In this document: positions 9,233 to 18,410 of the stretch, in pieces
Layout of the letters: every line of letters starts with the position of its first letter
Numbering within the stretch: the stretch's first letter is position 1
NCBI GenBank assembly: GCA_020635085.1
Contig: JACKAL010000002.1
Span: 321,079-385,078, forward strand
DNA from: Pseudobdellovibrionaceae bacterium
GTDB taxonomy: Bacteria; Bdellovibrionota; Bdellovibrionia; Bdellovibrionales; JAGQZY01
DNA length: 64,000 bases
Direction of reading: 5' to 3'
Notes under the pieces: generated by a model
The model's database searches: none
What the model saw: the letters and a program-made list of their open reading frames with translations, nothing else
What the model was told of the DNA's origin: nothing
Made by a program: the position numbers and the translations under genes

Positions 9233-10570
9233 ATGGATTTCAATAAAATGTTATCGGCAGGATTAGCGGTTGTTGGATTTGCTTTAATCGGCTGGGGCAT
9301 GCTGAACAACACTCCAGCACAAGCGTATCACAAACCTGCCGCCATTGATCCGCTTCCTAACCATGGCCCTTTTTTTCCGGAAAAACTTTCTGCCAACAAA
9401 AATAAAAAAAACGACAAACCCTCTGTTTTGTTAAATGATCCTGATATTTCTAAAAATTGGGGTTTAAAAATTTCTGATGCCTTAAAAGCACGAGGAATTA
9501 CCGAAGGTAGCAAGGATGTTATCGTGGCTGTTATCGATACCGGAATCGACACAAATCATCGTGATCTGCGCAACAATCTTTGGATTAACGCCGGCGAATC
9601 GGGAAAAGATAGTTTAGGGCGCGACAAAGCTACTAATGGCATCGATGATGACGGCAATGGTTTTATTGATGATGTTCACGGGTGGAACTTTGTAAACAAT
9701 TCCAATCGTGTGGATGATAATCATGGTCACGGTACGCATATCGCTGGCATTATTGGTGCTGAAGGTGGAAACAATTTTGGAATCACTGGTATTGCATCCA
9801 AAGTAAGTCTTATGGTTCTTAAGTATTACGATCCACGCTTTCCCAGTAACAATTTAGAAAACACGATTAAAGCGATTAATTATGCCACAAAAATGCATGC
9901 GCAGATTATTAACTACTCTGGCGGCGGTGTAGATTATAGCCAACCAGAATTCGAAGCAATCCGTAAAGCCCGCAGCGCTGGTATTTTGTTCGTGGCAGCA
10001 GCTGGTAACGAACGCAGTAATTCCGATAAACAAAAATATTACCCAGCAAATTATGATCTAGATAATATCATTTCTGTAACCGCCATTGATCCTAAACTAC
10101 AAGTTCTCTCCTCTAGTAATTACGGCGTACAAACTGTTCATGTCGCTGCTCCCGGCGAAGACATTTACTCCACTCTTCCGGGAAATGCCTTTGGCTCTTT
10201 AACTGGTACATCACAAGCAACTGCTTTTGCCACCGGACTTGCCGTTTTAATTAAAGCAAACAATCCTGAGTTTAAATATAGTGCGGTAAAAGATTACATT
10301 CTGAAAACTGGCGATGAGTATCCGTGGTTACGTTCAAAAACAGGTACATCTAAAAAACTAAATGTCTATAAAGCTTTGACGACACTTGATCGCAATGTTT
10401 CTGCCTCAGGTGCATTAGCGACCAATACAATTGGTCTTCAGGAAAATACATTTGCCGCAGATCCACAGACAACTGTTGATCCAATGCAATCCAATGCCTT
10501 TGTAGAGTTTGGAAAAACACTGATGCAAAATATGGAAGCTTCGCGCGTTCGCAATATTAATAATAATTAA
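9233..10570 (+). CDS. Exported subtilisin-like serine protease (S8 family)
   Basis: A 445-residue protein with a signal peptide or anchor at 5-30, a charged propeptide-like linker to about 65, and a subtilase domain at about 75-390. The catalytic triad is visible: D102 in VIDTGID, H166 in HGHGTH and S327 in GTSQATAFA, plus the DDDGNG calcium-type acidic loop near 140. A 55-residue Asn/Gln-rich tail follows. The enzyme should act as an extracytoplasmic endoprotease; in a predatory bacterium such enzymes digest prey protein, but that role is inferred. A strong GGGGGTG ribosome site precedes the ATG. The gene stands alone and converges on the zinc-ribbon gene downstream. Confidence 0.93.
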   Translation: MDFNKMLSAGLAVVGFALIGWGMLNNTPAQAYHKPAAIDPLPNHGPFFPEKLSANKNKKNDKPSVLLNDPDISKNWGLKISDALKARGITEGSKDVIVAVIDTGIDTNHRDLRNNLWINAGESGKDSLGRDKATNGIDDDGNGFIDDVHGWNFVNNSNRVDDNHGHGTHIAGIIGAEGGNNFGITGIASKVSLMVLKYYDPRFPSNNLENTIKAINYATKMHAQIINYSGGGVDYSQPEFEAIRKARSAGILFVAAAGNERSNSDKQKYYPANYDLDNIISVTAIDPKLQVLSSSNYGVQTVHVAAPGEDIYSTLPGNAFGSLTGTSQATAFATGLAVLIKANNPEFKYSAVKDYILKTGDEYPWLRSKTGTSKKLNVYKALTTLDRNVSASGALATNTIGLQENTFAADPQTTVDPMQSNAFVEFGKTLMQNMEASRVRNINNN

Positions 10571-10596
10571 TGGCTTGATCTGCCTGGATGTAAACA

Positions 10597-11238
10597 CTAC
10601 GAATTTGTTAACAATCGGCGCATATAAATATAAATAAAAGAACTCACGATCACGATTCCGCCGCCAAAAGCTAAGTAATAACTGGGAGTCGACGTCAGCA
10701 TTCCGGCAAACAAGGCTAAAATTCCCACTACCCACCCCAATATACTCAGAGCAATAAGCCAACGCCACAGTGTGCTCGACCCCAGCACATAAGAAACAGG
10801 TTTTTCAGGAGCAAACCATTCCCTCACAAGCGTCATCACCTTTTCCAATTGATATCGCGCCAAATCATCCTCAGGAGACTTACGAAGCTGCTGTTGATAT
10901 TTAAAGGCAGCAAATGGCAAACTCTTTAACGCCAAACAGCGATGAATAAAACGATTATGGAGATCTTGATCTAGATACGCATTTTCAATTTTAGTCCATA
11001 ACATCTCAAGACCATCTATATCCTCAATCGAAAGATGATAAAGACCACCAATGGTGTGTTTCGTTCGTTTCTCCCTTGCCCATTTCGTATACTGGGAAAA
11101 GATCACTCCGCACTGGCAGCACTCAATGTCTGTTGATTTTCTCGGCGCAAAACACGCTGGACACAGCAAATTTTCATCAGTGAGGACTCCATCCACTTTA
11201 TTAGACACATGGGACAAAGAATCGGGCATATTTTTCAT
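10597..11238 (-). CDS. Zinc-ribbon membrane protein, function unknown
   Basis: A 213-residue protein. Near the N-terminus, CPAC and CCQCG form a four-cysteine zinc ribbon (about residues 26-45). A helical middle region follows, and two C-terminal membrane helices (about 162-180 and 185-205) anchor it with the ribbon in the cytoplasm. I do not recognise the family. The ATG at 11238 is chosen because GAGGAG lies 5 bases upstream; the frame stays open to 11262. The gene is divergent from lnt with only 38 bp between the two start codons, so their promoters must overlap or lie inside the opposing genes. Confidence 0.75.
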   Translation of the reverse strand: MKNMPDSLSHVSNKVDGVLTDENLLCPACFAPRKSTDIECCQCGVIFSQYTKWAREKRTKHTIGGLYHLSIEDIDGLEMLWTKIENAYLDQDLHNRFIHRCLALKSLPFAAFKYQQQLRKSPEDDLARYQLEKVMTLVREWFAPEKPVSYVLGSSTLWRWLIALSILGWVVGILALFAGMLTSTPSYYLAFGGGIVIVSSFIYIYMRRLLTNS

Positions 11239-11276
11239 TGTTACTCCTCGCTCATCTACCATATACTTCTCTTACA

Positions 11277-12827
11277 ATGATAAAAACTATTCTGAAACGA
11301 ACTCAGCGCCTGAAAACTTACTGGCTTCCAATTGTATCAGGAATATGTATCGGCACAACTTATATTCCCTTTTTTCCTTGGGCCCTTGCATTTTGCTTAG
11401 TCCCCTTGTGGTTTTTTTGGGTGCAAAACCAGCATTCCCTAAGACGTCTTTGGATGGGAAGTTGGTTAACACAATTTATACTCAATCTTATTGGTTTTCA
11501 CTGGGTCGCCCATACATCAATCGAATTCGGTGGTTTTCCTAAACCTGTTGGGTATGTTATTTTATTGCTGTTTGCTTGCGCGGCTCACCTGTATTACCCT
11601 ATTGCCGCCATTCTGTGGGGTCTTGTTAGTCGTCGTATGGATCGACGATTTGCTTGGCTATTAATTCCATTTATTTTTTCTCTGTGCGAGCTTTTAAACC
11701 CCACCATATTTTTTTGGCATTTGGGCTATCCTTGGCTATGGATAAATCTTCCCGCTATCCACACCACCCAATGGATCGGATTTTACGGTCTTAATCTTTT
11801 TACTCTCTTTGTAAATTTAGCTTTACTCATTACTCTGCTCACGCGTCGCTACCGCTATCTCATAACCGCTGTTATTGCCAGTGTCGCCATCAATGTGATA
11901 GGCCAATCCCTTAAAGCCCATCCTTTCTCATACGACAAAGAACTGAAAGTTCTTATTGTGCAAGCGAATATCGGTAACGCCATCAAAGCGGAACAAGATA
12001 AGGGCGTGTATTTTCACGACTATATTTTACGCAAATATTTAGAGATCACTGATAAAGGTTTACGCGAGCACCCCGACACCGACCTTATTATCTGGCCCGA
12101 AACAGCTTTTCCTGGACGCGTAACACGCGGATTTCCGCGCGATCTTTTTCAAAATAAACTGCGTTATTCCATCAACACGCTATCCACCCCGCTACTTTCC
12201 GGTGCCTACGAAGAAGACACTGAAAAAAATATTTATAACTCCCTTGTCCTCTTTGATAAAAAAGGTCTTGTGGTCGATAGCTACCGTAAAACCTTTCTGC
12301 TTGCCTTTGGAGAATTCTTTCCCGGTGCTGAATACTACCCACAACTGAAAGATTGGTTTCCAATGGTTTCTGATTTTGGCCGTGGAAAAGGTCCTCAAAC
12401 AATGGACTTTGAAGGTATTCGTATGGGCGCACAGATTTGTTACGAATCTCTGTTCGATGATTTTTCAAAAAAACTCGTCCAGCAAGGAGCACAAATTATA
12501 GTGAACGTGACCAATGATTCATGGTTTGGTACTACGGCTGAACCTTATCAGCATGGCTACATGACCTTGGCGCGAGCCCTTGAGTTTAAGGTACCCTTAG
12601 TGCGCTCGACCAATACGGGAATCTCCACCGTGATTACCGCAGAGGGTGTGATCGGAGAAAAATCACCGCTCCATCAAGAGTGGTTTGGCCATTATGTTGT
12701 CCCCTACTCGTCTCATCCTGAACGCACTCTTTATTCCTATTATGCTGGTTTTTGGCCTTATATTATTTCATTTTTCACATTGATCGTGATTATCGGAGGT
12801 TTAGTTGTCAAAACTCGAAAATCTTGA
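11277..12827 (+). CDS. lnt: Apolipoprotein N-acyltransferase Lnt
   Basis: A 516-residue inner-membrane enzyme that adds the third acyl chain to the N-terminal cysteine of lipoproteins, the last step of lipoprotein maturation. Several membrane helices occupy residues 15-210, a periplasmic carbon-nitrogen hydrolase domain spans about 220-470, and a final helix lies near 490-510. The E-K-C triad is present: E275 in IWPETAFPG, K338 in YRKTF and C388 in ICYESLF, close to E267/K335/C387 of E. coli. Its presence fits the many lipoproteins in this window. It overlaps the mutS2 start by 23 bases, indicating translational coupling. ATG at 11277 is chosen over upstream in-frame codons because it begins the basic stretch before helix 1. 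Confidence 0.95.
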   Translation: MIKTILKRTQRLKTYWLPIVSGICIGTTYIPFFPWALAFCLVPLWFFWVQNQHSLRRLWMGSWLTQFILNLIGFHWVAHTSIEFGGFPKPVGYVILLLFACAAHLYYPIAAILWGLVSRRMDRRFAWLLIPFIFSLCELLNPTIFFWHLGYPWLWINLPAIHTTQWIGFYGLNLFTLFVNLALLITLLTRRYRYLITAVIASVAINVIGQSLKAHPFSYDKELKVLIVQANIGNAIKAEQDKGVYFHDYILRKYLEITDKGLREHPDTDLIIWPETAFPGRVTRGFPRDLFQNKLRYSINTLSTPLLSGAYEEDTEKNIYNSLVLFDKKGLVVDSYRKTFLLAFGEFFPGAEYYPQLKDWFPMVSDFGRGKGPQTMDFEGIRMGAQICYESLFDDFSKKLVQQGAQIIVNVTNDSWFGTTAEPYQHGYMTLARALEFKVPLVRSTNTGISTVITAEGVIGEKSPLHQEWFGHYVVPYSSHPERTLYSYYAGFWPYIISFFTLIVIIGGLVVKTRKS

Positions 12828-15120
12828 TTGGCCACGCATTGTAAAACATCTCTCCTCTTTTGCCACCAGTGGCGAAGGCAAAGATGCTCTTCTGGAAACT
12901 GCACCGCTGGCAACTGCGAACGATGCCCAGATCCTGTTTCGCATAACAGGGCAGGCCACAGAAGTTTTAGAGCGTGGAGAGCGACCCTTCATGGAAAGTT
13001 TGGATCTGTTCCCAAGTTGGTTCATACGTTTGGAGAAGCAATCCCAGCTCAAAGCTTTAGAACTTAAAGATGCACGTCTATTTTTTATCGAAGCTCTCAC
13101 ATTACAAAAAATTTTAAAAGGTGTTTCTAACTCCTGGGCCCAAGAACAACTCACCAAACTCTTCGAAGTCAAAGAACCCCTTTCTGCTATCGATCAACTT
13201 ATTACACCCAGTGCTGAAATTCGCGTCGATGCCAGCGAAAAACTTTACAACCTCCACAACGAAAAGAAAAATTTAACCCAAAAAATTCAATCCAGCCTCA
13301 ATGCTTTAGTAAAATCTCACGACAACGAAAATATTTTACAGGATAAATTTGTCACTAATCGCGAAGGCCGCTGGGTCATCCCGGTAAAAAGTGGCATGCG
13401 CCACGATCTTCCTGGAATTATCCATGCGACCAGTGCCTCCAAGCAAACGGTCTTTATGGAGCCGCAAGCGATTGTTCCTCTCAACAATCAACTCAAACAA
13501 GTCGAAGCGGAAATCGACGACGAAATCGATCGTTTGCTCAACGAGATTTCCCAGTACTTATTTACTCTGCTCCACAAAATCCAAACTGCGAAGAATGTTC
13601 TTTTGGAAAGCGACATCTGTTTTGCGCGTGCGCAATTTGCCATCACCCTTGATGCAAAACCGATTGAGTTTTCAGAAAAAGACATTGAACTGAACAACGT
13701 CAAGCATCCTTTAATGCTTATCAATGGCGAAAAGGTCATTCCCAATTCTGTGCGTCTTACCCCCACGGAGCGTATTTTATTATTGTCGGGCCCCAATGCT
13801 GGTGGAAAAACTGTACTCCTTAAATGTATAGGGCTTGCCGCGCAAATGGCCCGCTGCGGATTACTTGTCTGCACTGAGAAATCGTCGCGATTGCCTTTTT
13901 TTAAAAATATTATTGTTGCTGTCGGTGACTCACAAAGCGTCGATAGCCAACTGAGCACCTTCGTAGGCCACCTGCAAGCCCTCAATCAGGCTTGTCTTGT
14001 CGGCGGCCCCGATTCTCTAGTGCTTATCGACGAGATCTGTGGCTCCACAGATCCCGAAGAGGGCTCCGCCCTCGCCCGTGGGTTTATTAATTATTATGCT
14101 AAGATGGGACTTTATGGAATTATCACCTCACATTTAGGCCCCCTTAAGAGTGGTTGGACGGAAGACTCTGGTGTCATCAATGGTTCTATGGAATATAATC
14201 GTGAAACGGGCACCTCCACTTATCATTTTATTCGCGGCATTCCTGGACAATCCTTGGCTTTTAGCACCGCGAAACGCATCGGAGTTATTCCCGAAGTGTT
14301 TCACGATGCACAAAATTTCCTAAGCCCCGAAACACGCAAACGCTTTGAGACTCTCGATGAAATCGAAAAAGCCAAGGAACAAATTTTAATTCTACGCAAA
14401 GAATTAAAAGAAAAAATTTCTGCCACCGAAGCCGAAAAGTTGGTCTTGAAGAAAAAATTAACCGAGTTTGAAAAAGACCGCGACAAGCGCCTCGAAGAAG
14501 AAGTTCGCAAAATTAAAGCCCGCCTTGAGGAGGAAACCCAAAAGGGTAATGTGGATAAAATATTCTCCGATCATGAACGTCGCTCAAGCATCGTCACTGA
14601 TTTTCCGGAAATTGTAAAAGCCCCCAAGGAGGAAGATTATACCTTAGATCGCTTTGCGCGTGCGTTCCCCCCGGGGTCCGTCGTTTATGTCCCCACATTA
14701 CAGCGCGACGCCATTGTGCAAGGACAACCGAGCAAACAAGGTGAAGTGCCTATTCTCGCAGGCTCCATGCGCCTTGTTCTACAGTGGGATCAGCTTAAAC
14801 CGCCGAAAAAAGCTACCAACCCACTCAGCAAGCGCACCTTTCAAACACAAATGTATGTGGACACTATCGATAAAGGTGACACCCTTGATGTACGGGGCAA
14901 AAACGTTAACCAGGCCATAGAGGAACTTGAAAAATTTATTGATCGCGCCCTCACTCAACGCATCGATCGCATACGTATTATCCATGGTCATGGCTCCGAA
15001 GCTTTAAAAAAATCCATTCGTAGTCATCTTTCGCGAAGTACTTATGTGAACCGCTGGAGCTCTTCACAAGAAACAACCGGTGATGACGGCATCACTTTAG
15101 CTTATATTGCCTTGGAGTAA
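12805..15120 (+). CDS. mutS2: Endonuclease MutS2 with C-terminal Smr domain
   Basis: A 771-residue MutS2 protein, the normal family length. It has helical core domains (1-310), an ATPase with Walker A GPNAGGKT at 329-336, an STFVGHL signature, and Walker B LVLIDEICGSTDP. A charged coiled-coil linker (about 500-600) and a C-terminal Smr nuclease domain (about 690-765, with LDVRG and HGHG) follow. MutS2 suppresses recombination and, in some species, splits collided ribosomes; which role applies here is unknown. It starts with TTG at 12805, 4 bases after GGAGGT, inside the end of lnt. Confidence 0.95.
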   Translation: MSKLENLDWPRIVKHLSSFATSGEGKDALLETAPLATANDAQILFRITGQATEVLERGERPFMESLDLFPSWFIRLEKQSQLKALELKDARLFFIEALTLQKILKGVSNSWAQEQLTKLFEVKEPLSAIDQLITPSAEIRVDASEKLYNLHNEKKNLTQKIQSSLNALVKSHDNENILQDKFVTNREGRWVIPVKSGMRHDLPGIIHATSASKQTVFMEPQAIVPLNNQLKQVEAEIDDEIDRLLNEISQYLFTLLHKIQTAKNVLLESDICFARAQFAITLDAKPIEFSEKDIELNNVKHPLMLINGEKVIPNSVRLTPTERILLLSGPNAGGKTVLLKCIGLAAQMARCGLLVCTEKSSRLPFFKNIIVAVGDSQSVDSQLSTFVGHLQALNQACLVGGPDSLVLIDEICGSTDPEEGSALARGFINYYAKMGLYGIITSHLGPLKSGWTEDSGVINGSMEYNRETGTSTYHFIRGIPGQSLAFSTAKRIGVIPEVFHDAQNFLSPETRKRFETLDEIEKAKEQILILRKELKEKISATEAEKLVLKKKLTEFEKDRDKRLEEEVRKIKARLEEETQKGNVDKIFSDHERRSSIVTDFPEIVKAPKEEDYTLDRFARAFPPGSVVYVPTLQRDAIVQGQPSKQGEVPILAGSMRLVLQWDQLKPPKKATNPLSKRTFQTQMYVDTIDKGDTLDVRGKNVNQAIEELEKFIDRALTQRIDRIRIIHGHGSEALKKSIRSHLSRSTYVNRWSSSQETTGDDGITLAYIALE

Positions 15121-15231
15121 CTATCGATGTTGATCTGACTTAGAGGATTCTTGATCGTCGGGCGCGACAAAAGCGGACGTGGTATTCACTAGCACAAAAA
15201 GACAGATCGCGAAGACTGCTGTGTAGGACAT
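15121..15231 (-). CDS. Small exported peptide, 36 residues
   Basis: A short open frame with an excellent ribosome site (AGGAGG, 5 bases before ATG at 15231). It encodes a hydrophobic N-terminus (MSYTAVFAICLFVLVN) ending in TTSA, which looks like a signal peptide, then a hydrophilic tail rich in Asp, Ser and Gln. If cleaved, only about 16 residues would be secreted. It ends at the stop codon of mutS2 on the other strand. I see no relative and assign no function. The strong ribosome site and signal-like start are the reasons for believing it is real. Confidence 0.5.
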   Translation of the reverse strand: MSYTAVFAICLFVLVNTTSAFVAPDDQESSKSDQHR

Positions 15232-15387
15232 AATGCCTCCTAAAAATAGTTGAGCCTATTTTAAAAATTTCCGCCACTACTTTTTTTCGAACGCGACCGA
15301 GTGGTTCCATTTTGTCTCTGGACTTCACGCCGAACTGTGGGCACCCAGCCCTATAGAAATATTTTTCGATGAGTTTTACTGTAAGCT

Positions 15388-16455
15388 CTAGCTGAAAATG
15401 CCAAACCCCTTCTTAGGGGCTGTGACAAAGAGAAACCCGTCTTTATATTCTTTTTGAACCTGCTTATGATCGACAGGACTACCGAGGGCAAACTCTTGCT
15501 TGATTGTTTGGAAATTATTGGTCGCAAGTTTCTCGCCTTTAAACTTAAGCTCTTCTTCATGGCGACGCGCTCCCGCAACCATGATAGAGTCTTCCTTTAC
15601 ATGCACTTTAAAATTCTTTAACTCATGCTCTGGCACTTTTAAACGCACCTCGTAGTGAGACCCTTTATCCTCCATCTTGGCTCCAAGATCCTGTACGCGA
15701 TAAAAAGGGTCTTCTTTAAAAGTTTTATATTCTTCGAGATCTTGTAAATACTGATAACGTTCCTGATCATAATGCCCAGCGTATTTTTGCTGCTGGTCCG
15801 CAAGGGCTAACTGGTAGCTCAAATCTCGTTTATTCATTTCGACATCATAATTACGATCAAGATCATGCATTTGATCTTTAAAAAACTGCCGCTCGGTTTT
15901 AATCTCATCGCCGTAGTGATCCCGCTGGCGCGTGCGGGCGTCTTCAAATTGCTGCTGCTCTTCCGTCATTACCGCGCGATGTTCATCCTTTTGCATTTGC
16001 TCTTGAGCTTTTTGATTGTCTTGCATCTCACGCATATAAGCCTTGTAGGCATCCTGGGAAGCTTTTGCCTCCTCCTGCTTGCGTTGTTCAAAGTTCTTCC
16101 CCTGTTCATTATAAGCCTGACGCTTTTCTTCTAGTTGTGCCTGCTGCTGGCGAAGCTCCGCCTCATGCCGCGAACGCACGTCCGCGGTTTTGCGATAATT
16201 TTCCTCTGCCATCTTTTGATTATTTTGTTTAATACGTTCTCGGGTATTTTTTTCTTTACGAATTTCCGCTGTATGACGATCTTGCATTTTAGAAACACGC
16301 TCAGCATGTTGTGCCCTCAGATCATCGATCTCTTCTTTTTGCTGCTCTTTAATGTGTTGCTTTTTGGAATTATGCGCACGCTCCATACGCTTTTCATCAT
16401 TGGCTGCGCCATTGGCAGCATCCGATCTATTTTTTGCATCACCTACAATCGCCAT
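15388..16455 (-). CDS. Long coiled-coil protein with C-terminal alpha-crystallin-like domain
   Basis: A 355-residue protein. Residues 15-245 are almost entirely Gln, Glu, Arg, Lys, Asp and Ala in heptad-like pattern, so a long coiled coil or rod is expected. Residues 250-350 resemble a small-heat-shock (Hsp20/alpha-crystallin) domain: PFYRVQDLGAKMEDKGSHYE, then a VKEDSIMVAGARR strand pair and a terminal GFLFVTAPK strand. There is no signal peptide. Joining a 230-residue rod to a chaperone-type beta-sandwich is unusual, as normal Hsp20 proteins have short N-terminal arms. It could be a cytoskeletal or scaffold protein rather than a chaperone. The ATG at 16455 has no strong ribosome site. The hydrophobic frame on the opposite strand (15865-16461) is a mirror of the coiled coil. 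Confidence 0.8.
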   Translation of the reverse strand: MAIVGDAKNRSDAANGAANDEKRMERAHNSKKQHIKEQQKEEIDDLRAQHAERVSKMQDRHTAEIRKEKNTRERIKQNNQKMAEENYRKTADVRSRHEAELRQQQAQLEEKRQAYNEQGKNFEQRKQEEAKASQDAYKAYMREMQDNQKAQEQMQKDEHRAVMTEEQQQFEDARTRQRDHYGDEIKTERQFFKDQMHDLDRNYDVEMNKRDLSYQLALADQQQKYAGHYDQERYQYLQDLEEYKTFKEDPFYRVQDLGAKMEDKGSHYEVRLKVPEHELKNFKVHVKEDSIMVAGARRHEEELKFKGEKLATNNFQTIKQEFALGSPVDHKQVQKEYKDGFLFVTAPKKGFGIFS

Positions 16456-16504
16456 GCTTAAAATAGTATCACTAATTTGATATTCGCGGTAAACCCGTAA
16501 ACGT

Positions 16505-16786
16505 CTACTCTTGAGATCCCGTCTTTTGGCTTTGCGGAAGACTCGTCGAAGGTCGAGTGCATGGTTTTTTAAACCCGTCGGAACGTTCCCAACACATCCA
16601 ATGATCGAGAATTTCCACCATCTCTGTCGAGCGTATCGGGTAATACACGATATACGCCGCAGGCATCAGAGGAGATAAAACTTCGCGGGATTTTTTGGAT
16701 TGAACGTCGGTAATTTTAAGTTGGTATACCCGGTATTCTGCCGGACTTAAAAAAGATAAAAAAAGAAGAAGGGAAGCAAACTGCAC
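16505..16786 (-). CDS. Small exported hypothetical protein
   Basis: A 93-residue protein starting with GTG at 16786, 1-7 bases after GGGAAGAG. Residues 1-15 form a hydrophobic export signal (FASLLLFLSFLSPA). The mature part has two cysteines and a proline/serine-rich tail. It sits in a minus-strand run of uncharacterised genes, between the 105-residue protein upstream and the coiled-coil protein downstream. No domain is recognised. Confidence 0.6.
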   Translation of the reverse strand: MQFASLLLFLSFLSPAEYRVYQLKITDVQSKKSREVLSPLMPAAYIVYYPIRSTEMVEILDHWMCWERSDGFKKPCTRPSTSLPQSQKTGSQE

Positions 16787-16817
16787 CTCTTCCCTATCGG
16801 TTTTTCCATTTTAAGAC

Positions 16818-17135
16818 TTAATGCTTCTCCACCAGCTTATTGAGTATGCTGTTATCGACGATTTTAAAATAGGCACGGATCAATAGTGCGTATTCGTGCG
16901 TGTTCAAATCTTGTAAAAAGGCTTTCTTTTCGTCGATCTCTTTAAGACGGATAAACTTATACAAAAGATCCTGTACAAGTTTTAATTTTTCGATCGTATT
17001 TTCTTCAAGCTTTGGATCTTCATCAGTAATAGCACGAACAATATCAGACTTTTCGAATAGTATATGAATTCCACGGGTTGATTGATAGATAAGCTGATCC
17101 ATGCGCTCTAAACAATCATGAGTAAGATCTGTCAC
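16818..17135 (-). CDS. Small cytoplasmic helical hypothetical protein
   Basis: A 105-residue protein, helical and acidic/basic alternating, with no signal or membrane segment. The GTG start at 17135 follows AGGAGG by 5 bases. One DEDPKLEENTIEKLK segment suggests a coiled coil. It is divergent from the tandem-domain protein at 17292, and the two may share a control region. No function is assigned. Confidence 0.65.
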   Translation of the reverse strand: MTDLTHDCLERMDQLIYQSTRGIHILFEKSDIVRAITDEDPKLEENTIEKLKLVQDLLYKFIRLKEIDEKKAFLQDLNTHEYALLIRAYFKIVDNSILNKLVEKH

Positions 17136-17291
17136 TCACGCCTCCTTGCGTAGCTTGTTGGGAGACATTCCAATCTCCTAAAAATATTTTGTGGATCTCT
17201 CGCGAAACTATCAAGAAAAAGTTATCAGAGAGGCGCAGATTGACATATTAAGTCAACAACCCTATGCTCGAATCAGCGAGGAGTGCTTCAC

Positions 17292-18116
17292 GTGGCAAAA
17301 AAAAATGATTCTTCCTATGCCGAAAAAATTATCATCGACGAAAAAAACAAGCTGGTCTTTAAGTCAGAAGACGAGGTTCTTAAGTACTTTGATAAGCATA
17401 TTCAAAAGTTCGAGAGTGAATTCCTCAACTTAAGGCCTAAAAATGACTTTTCAGACGAAGAAGCTGCTCGCTTAGAGTCCTTTTTGGAAAACACACTGGA
17501 ATCACCAGATGAAGTATGGGTCGATTCCTCCGTCAAGGGACTCCCTTTACATATCTATATCAAAAAAATCGAAAGCCCCGATGAAGAGTTCTACTATATA
17601 GCACTCACATATGTAGCGGATTCTATCCCCACCTTCGTTTTCCTCCACTTTCCCACAAAAAGCACCGCCCTTGTCGATAAGTACCGTCGCGGTGAACCCA
17701 ATTTGGATCGCTACGCCAGCGAGGTCGAAAACGGTTGTATCGAGGGCGATGCCCTTTCAGAAGGCGATGATCTCGCCATCGGACTTTTTAAAGCTATGAT
17801 GGTCCTGCGTCAGGATGATGATATCGGTAGCGATGAATTTCGCGACTACGCGGACCTACGCGAAGGCACCATTGAAGAACCTGATGAAATTTGGCGCAAC
17901 AACGGTTTAGACGGCAACACCTTGGTGAACTTTATAAAAGATTTCTCTGTATCCGGCGAAAACCTTTATTACGTGGTCGTTACCCTAGAGGATACCAGCT
18001 CCAATAGTCATGCTCTGCTTTTTTCCTTCCCATCGGAAGATGAATCTCTCGTAGAACGTTATCGACATGGCGAAAATCTTCATGCCGAAGAAGTGGTCCA
18101 AGAATCGAGCCACTGA
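17292..18116 (+). CDS. Protein with two copies of a PDEVW...Y(I/V)K-type domain, possible BECR-fold
   Basis: A 274-residue acidic cytoplasmic protein. Two related units are visible: residues about 70-135 contain ESPDEVWVDSS...YIKKI...YYIALTYV...FVFLHFP, and residues about 195-260 contain EEPDEIWRNNG...FIKDF...YYVVVTLE...LLFSFP. Each ends in a Lys/Arg-Tyr-Arg-x-Gly-Glu motif (KYRRGEP and RYRHGEN), so the protein is an internal duplication. The P-D-E-(V/I)-W then Y(V/I)xxx pattern recalls the phage-associated barnase/EndoU/RelE-like (PBECR) domains, but I see no convincing catalytic set and hold this loosely. The GTG at 17292 is chosen because GAGGAG lies 8 bases upstream. Confidence 0.7.
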   Translation: MAKKNDSSYAEKIIIDEKNKLVFKSEDEVLKYFDKHIQKFESEFLNLRPKNDFSDEEAARLESFLENTLESPDEVWVDSSVKGLPLHIYIKKIESPDEEFYYIALTYVADSIPTFVFLHFPTKSTALVDKYRRGEPNLDRYASEVENGCIEGDALSEGDDLAIGLFKAMMVLRQDDDIGSDEFRDYADLREGTIEEPDEIWRNNGLDGNTLVNFIKDFSVSGENLYYVVVTLEDTSSNSHALLFSFPSEDESLVERYRHGENLHAEEVVQESSH

Positions 18117-18201
18117 TTATGTAAAGCGTCTGACACTTAAGAGCGTCGATATGGCTAACTATCTTGATTTAATCAGCACGATTGAAAGACGAAAATAAAC
18201 C

Positions 18202-18273
18202 CTAGGCAACAACTTCCAATGATAAAGACACCGCAAACACCACTGTAAAGCTGATAATTATAAATAACTTCAT
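18202..18273 (-). CDS. Possible 23-residue hydrophobic peptide
   Basis: An ATG at 18273 preceded by GGGGGATGTG begins a 23-codon frame (MKLFIIISFTVVFAVSLSLE then VVA) that is one hydrophobic helix. It could be a membrane peptide, a leader, or the signal remnant of a decayed small secreted protein like the frameshifted gene next to it. Evidence is only the ribosome site and composition. Confidence 0.3.
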   Translation of the reverse strand: MKLFIIISFTVVFAVSLSLEVVA

Positions 18274-18410
18274 CACATCCCCCAACTGATTCTAAAATTT
18301 ATGTCTCAAAAAACCCCAGAGTGCATACTCGTACGCGCTCTATACCATCGGCCTGTTTTAAAAAAGCTTTAATAGATTCTCAAATCAAGACAGATTCTGA
18401 ATCTTTTTAA

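Noticed and set aside
15865..16461. Hydrophobic open frames on the plus strand opposite the coiled-coil gene
   Set aside because: They mirror the Gln/Glu/Lys-rich coiled coil; the reverse complement of such codons gives Leu/Phe/Ile runs. There is no ribosome site or family match.
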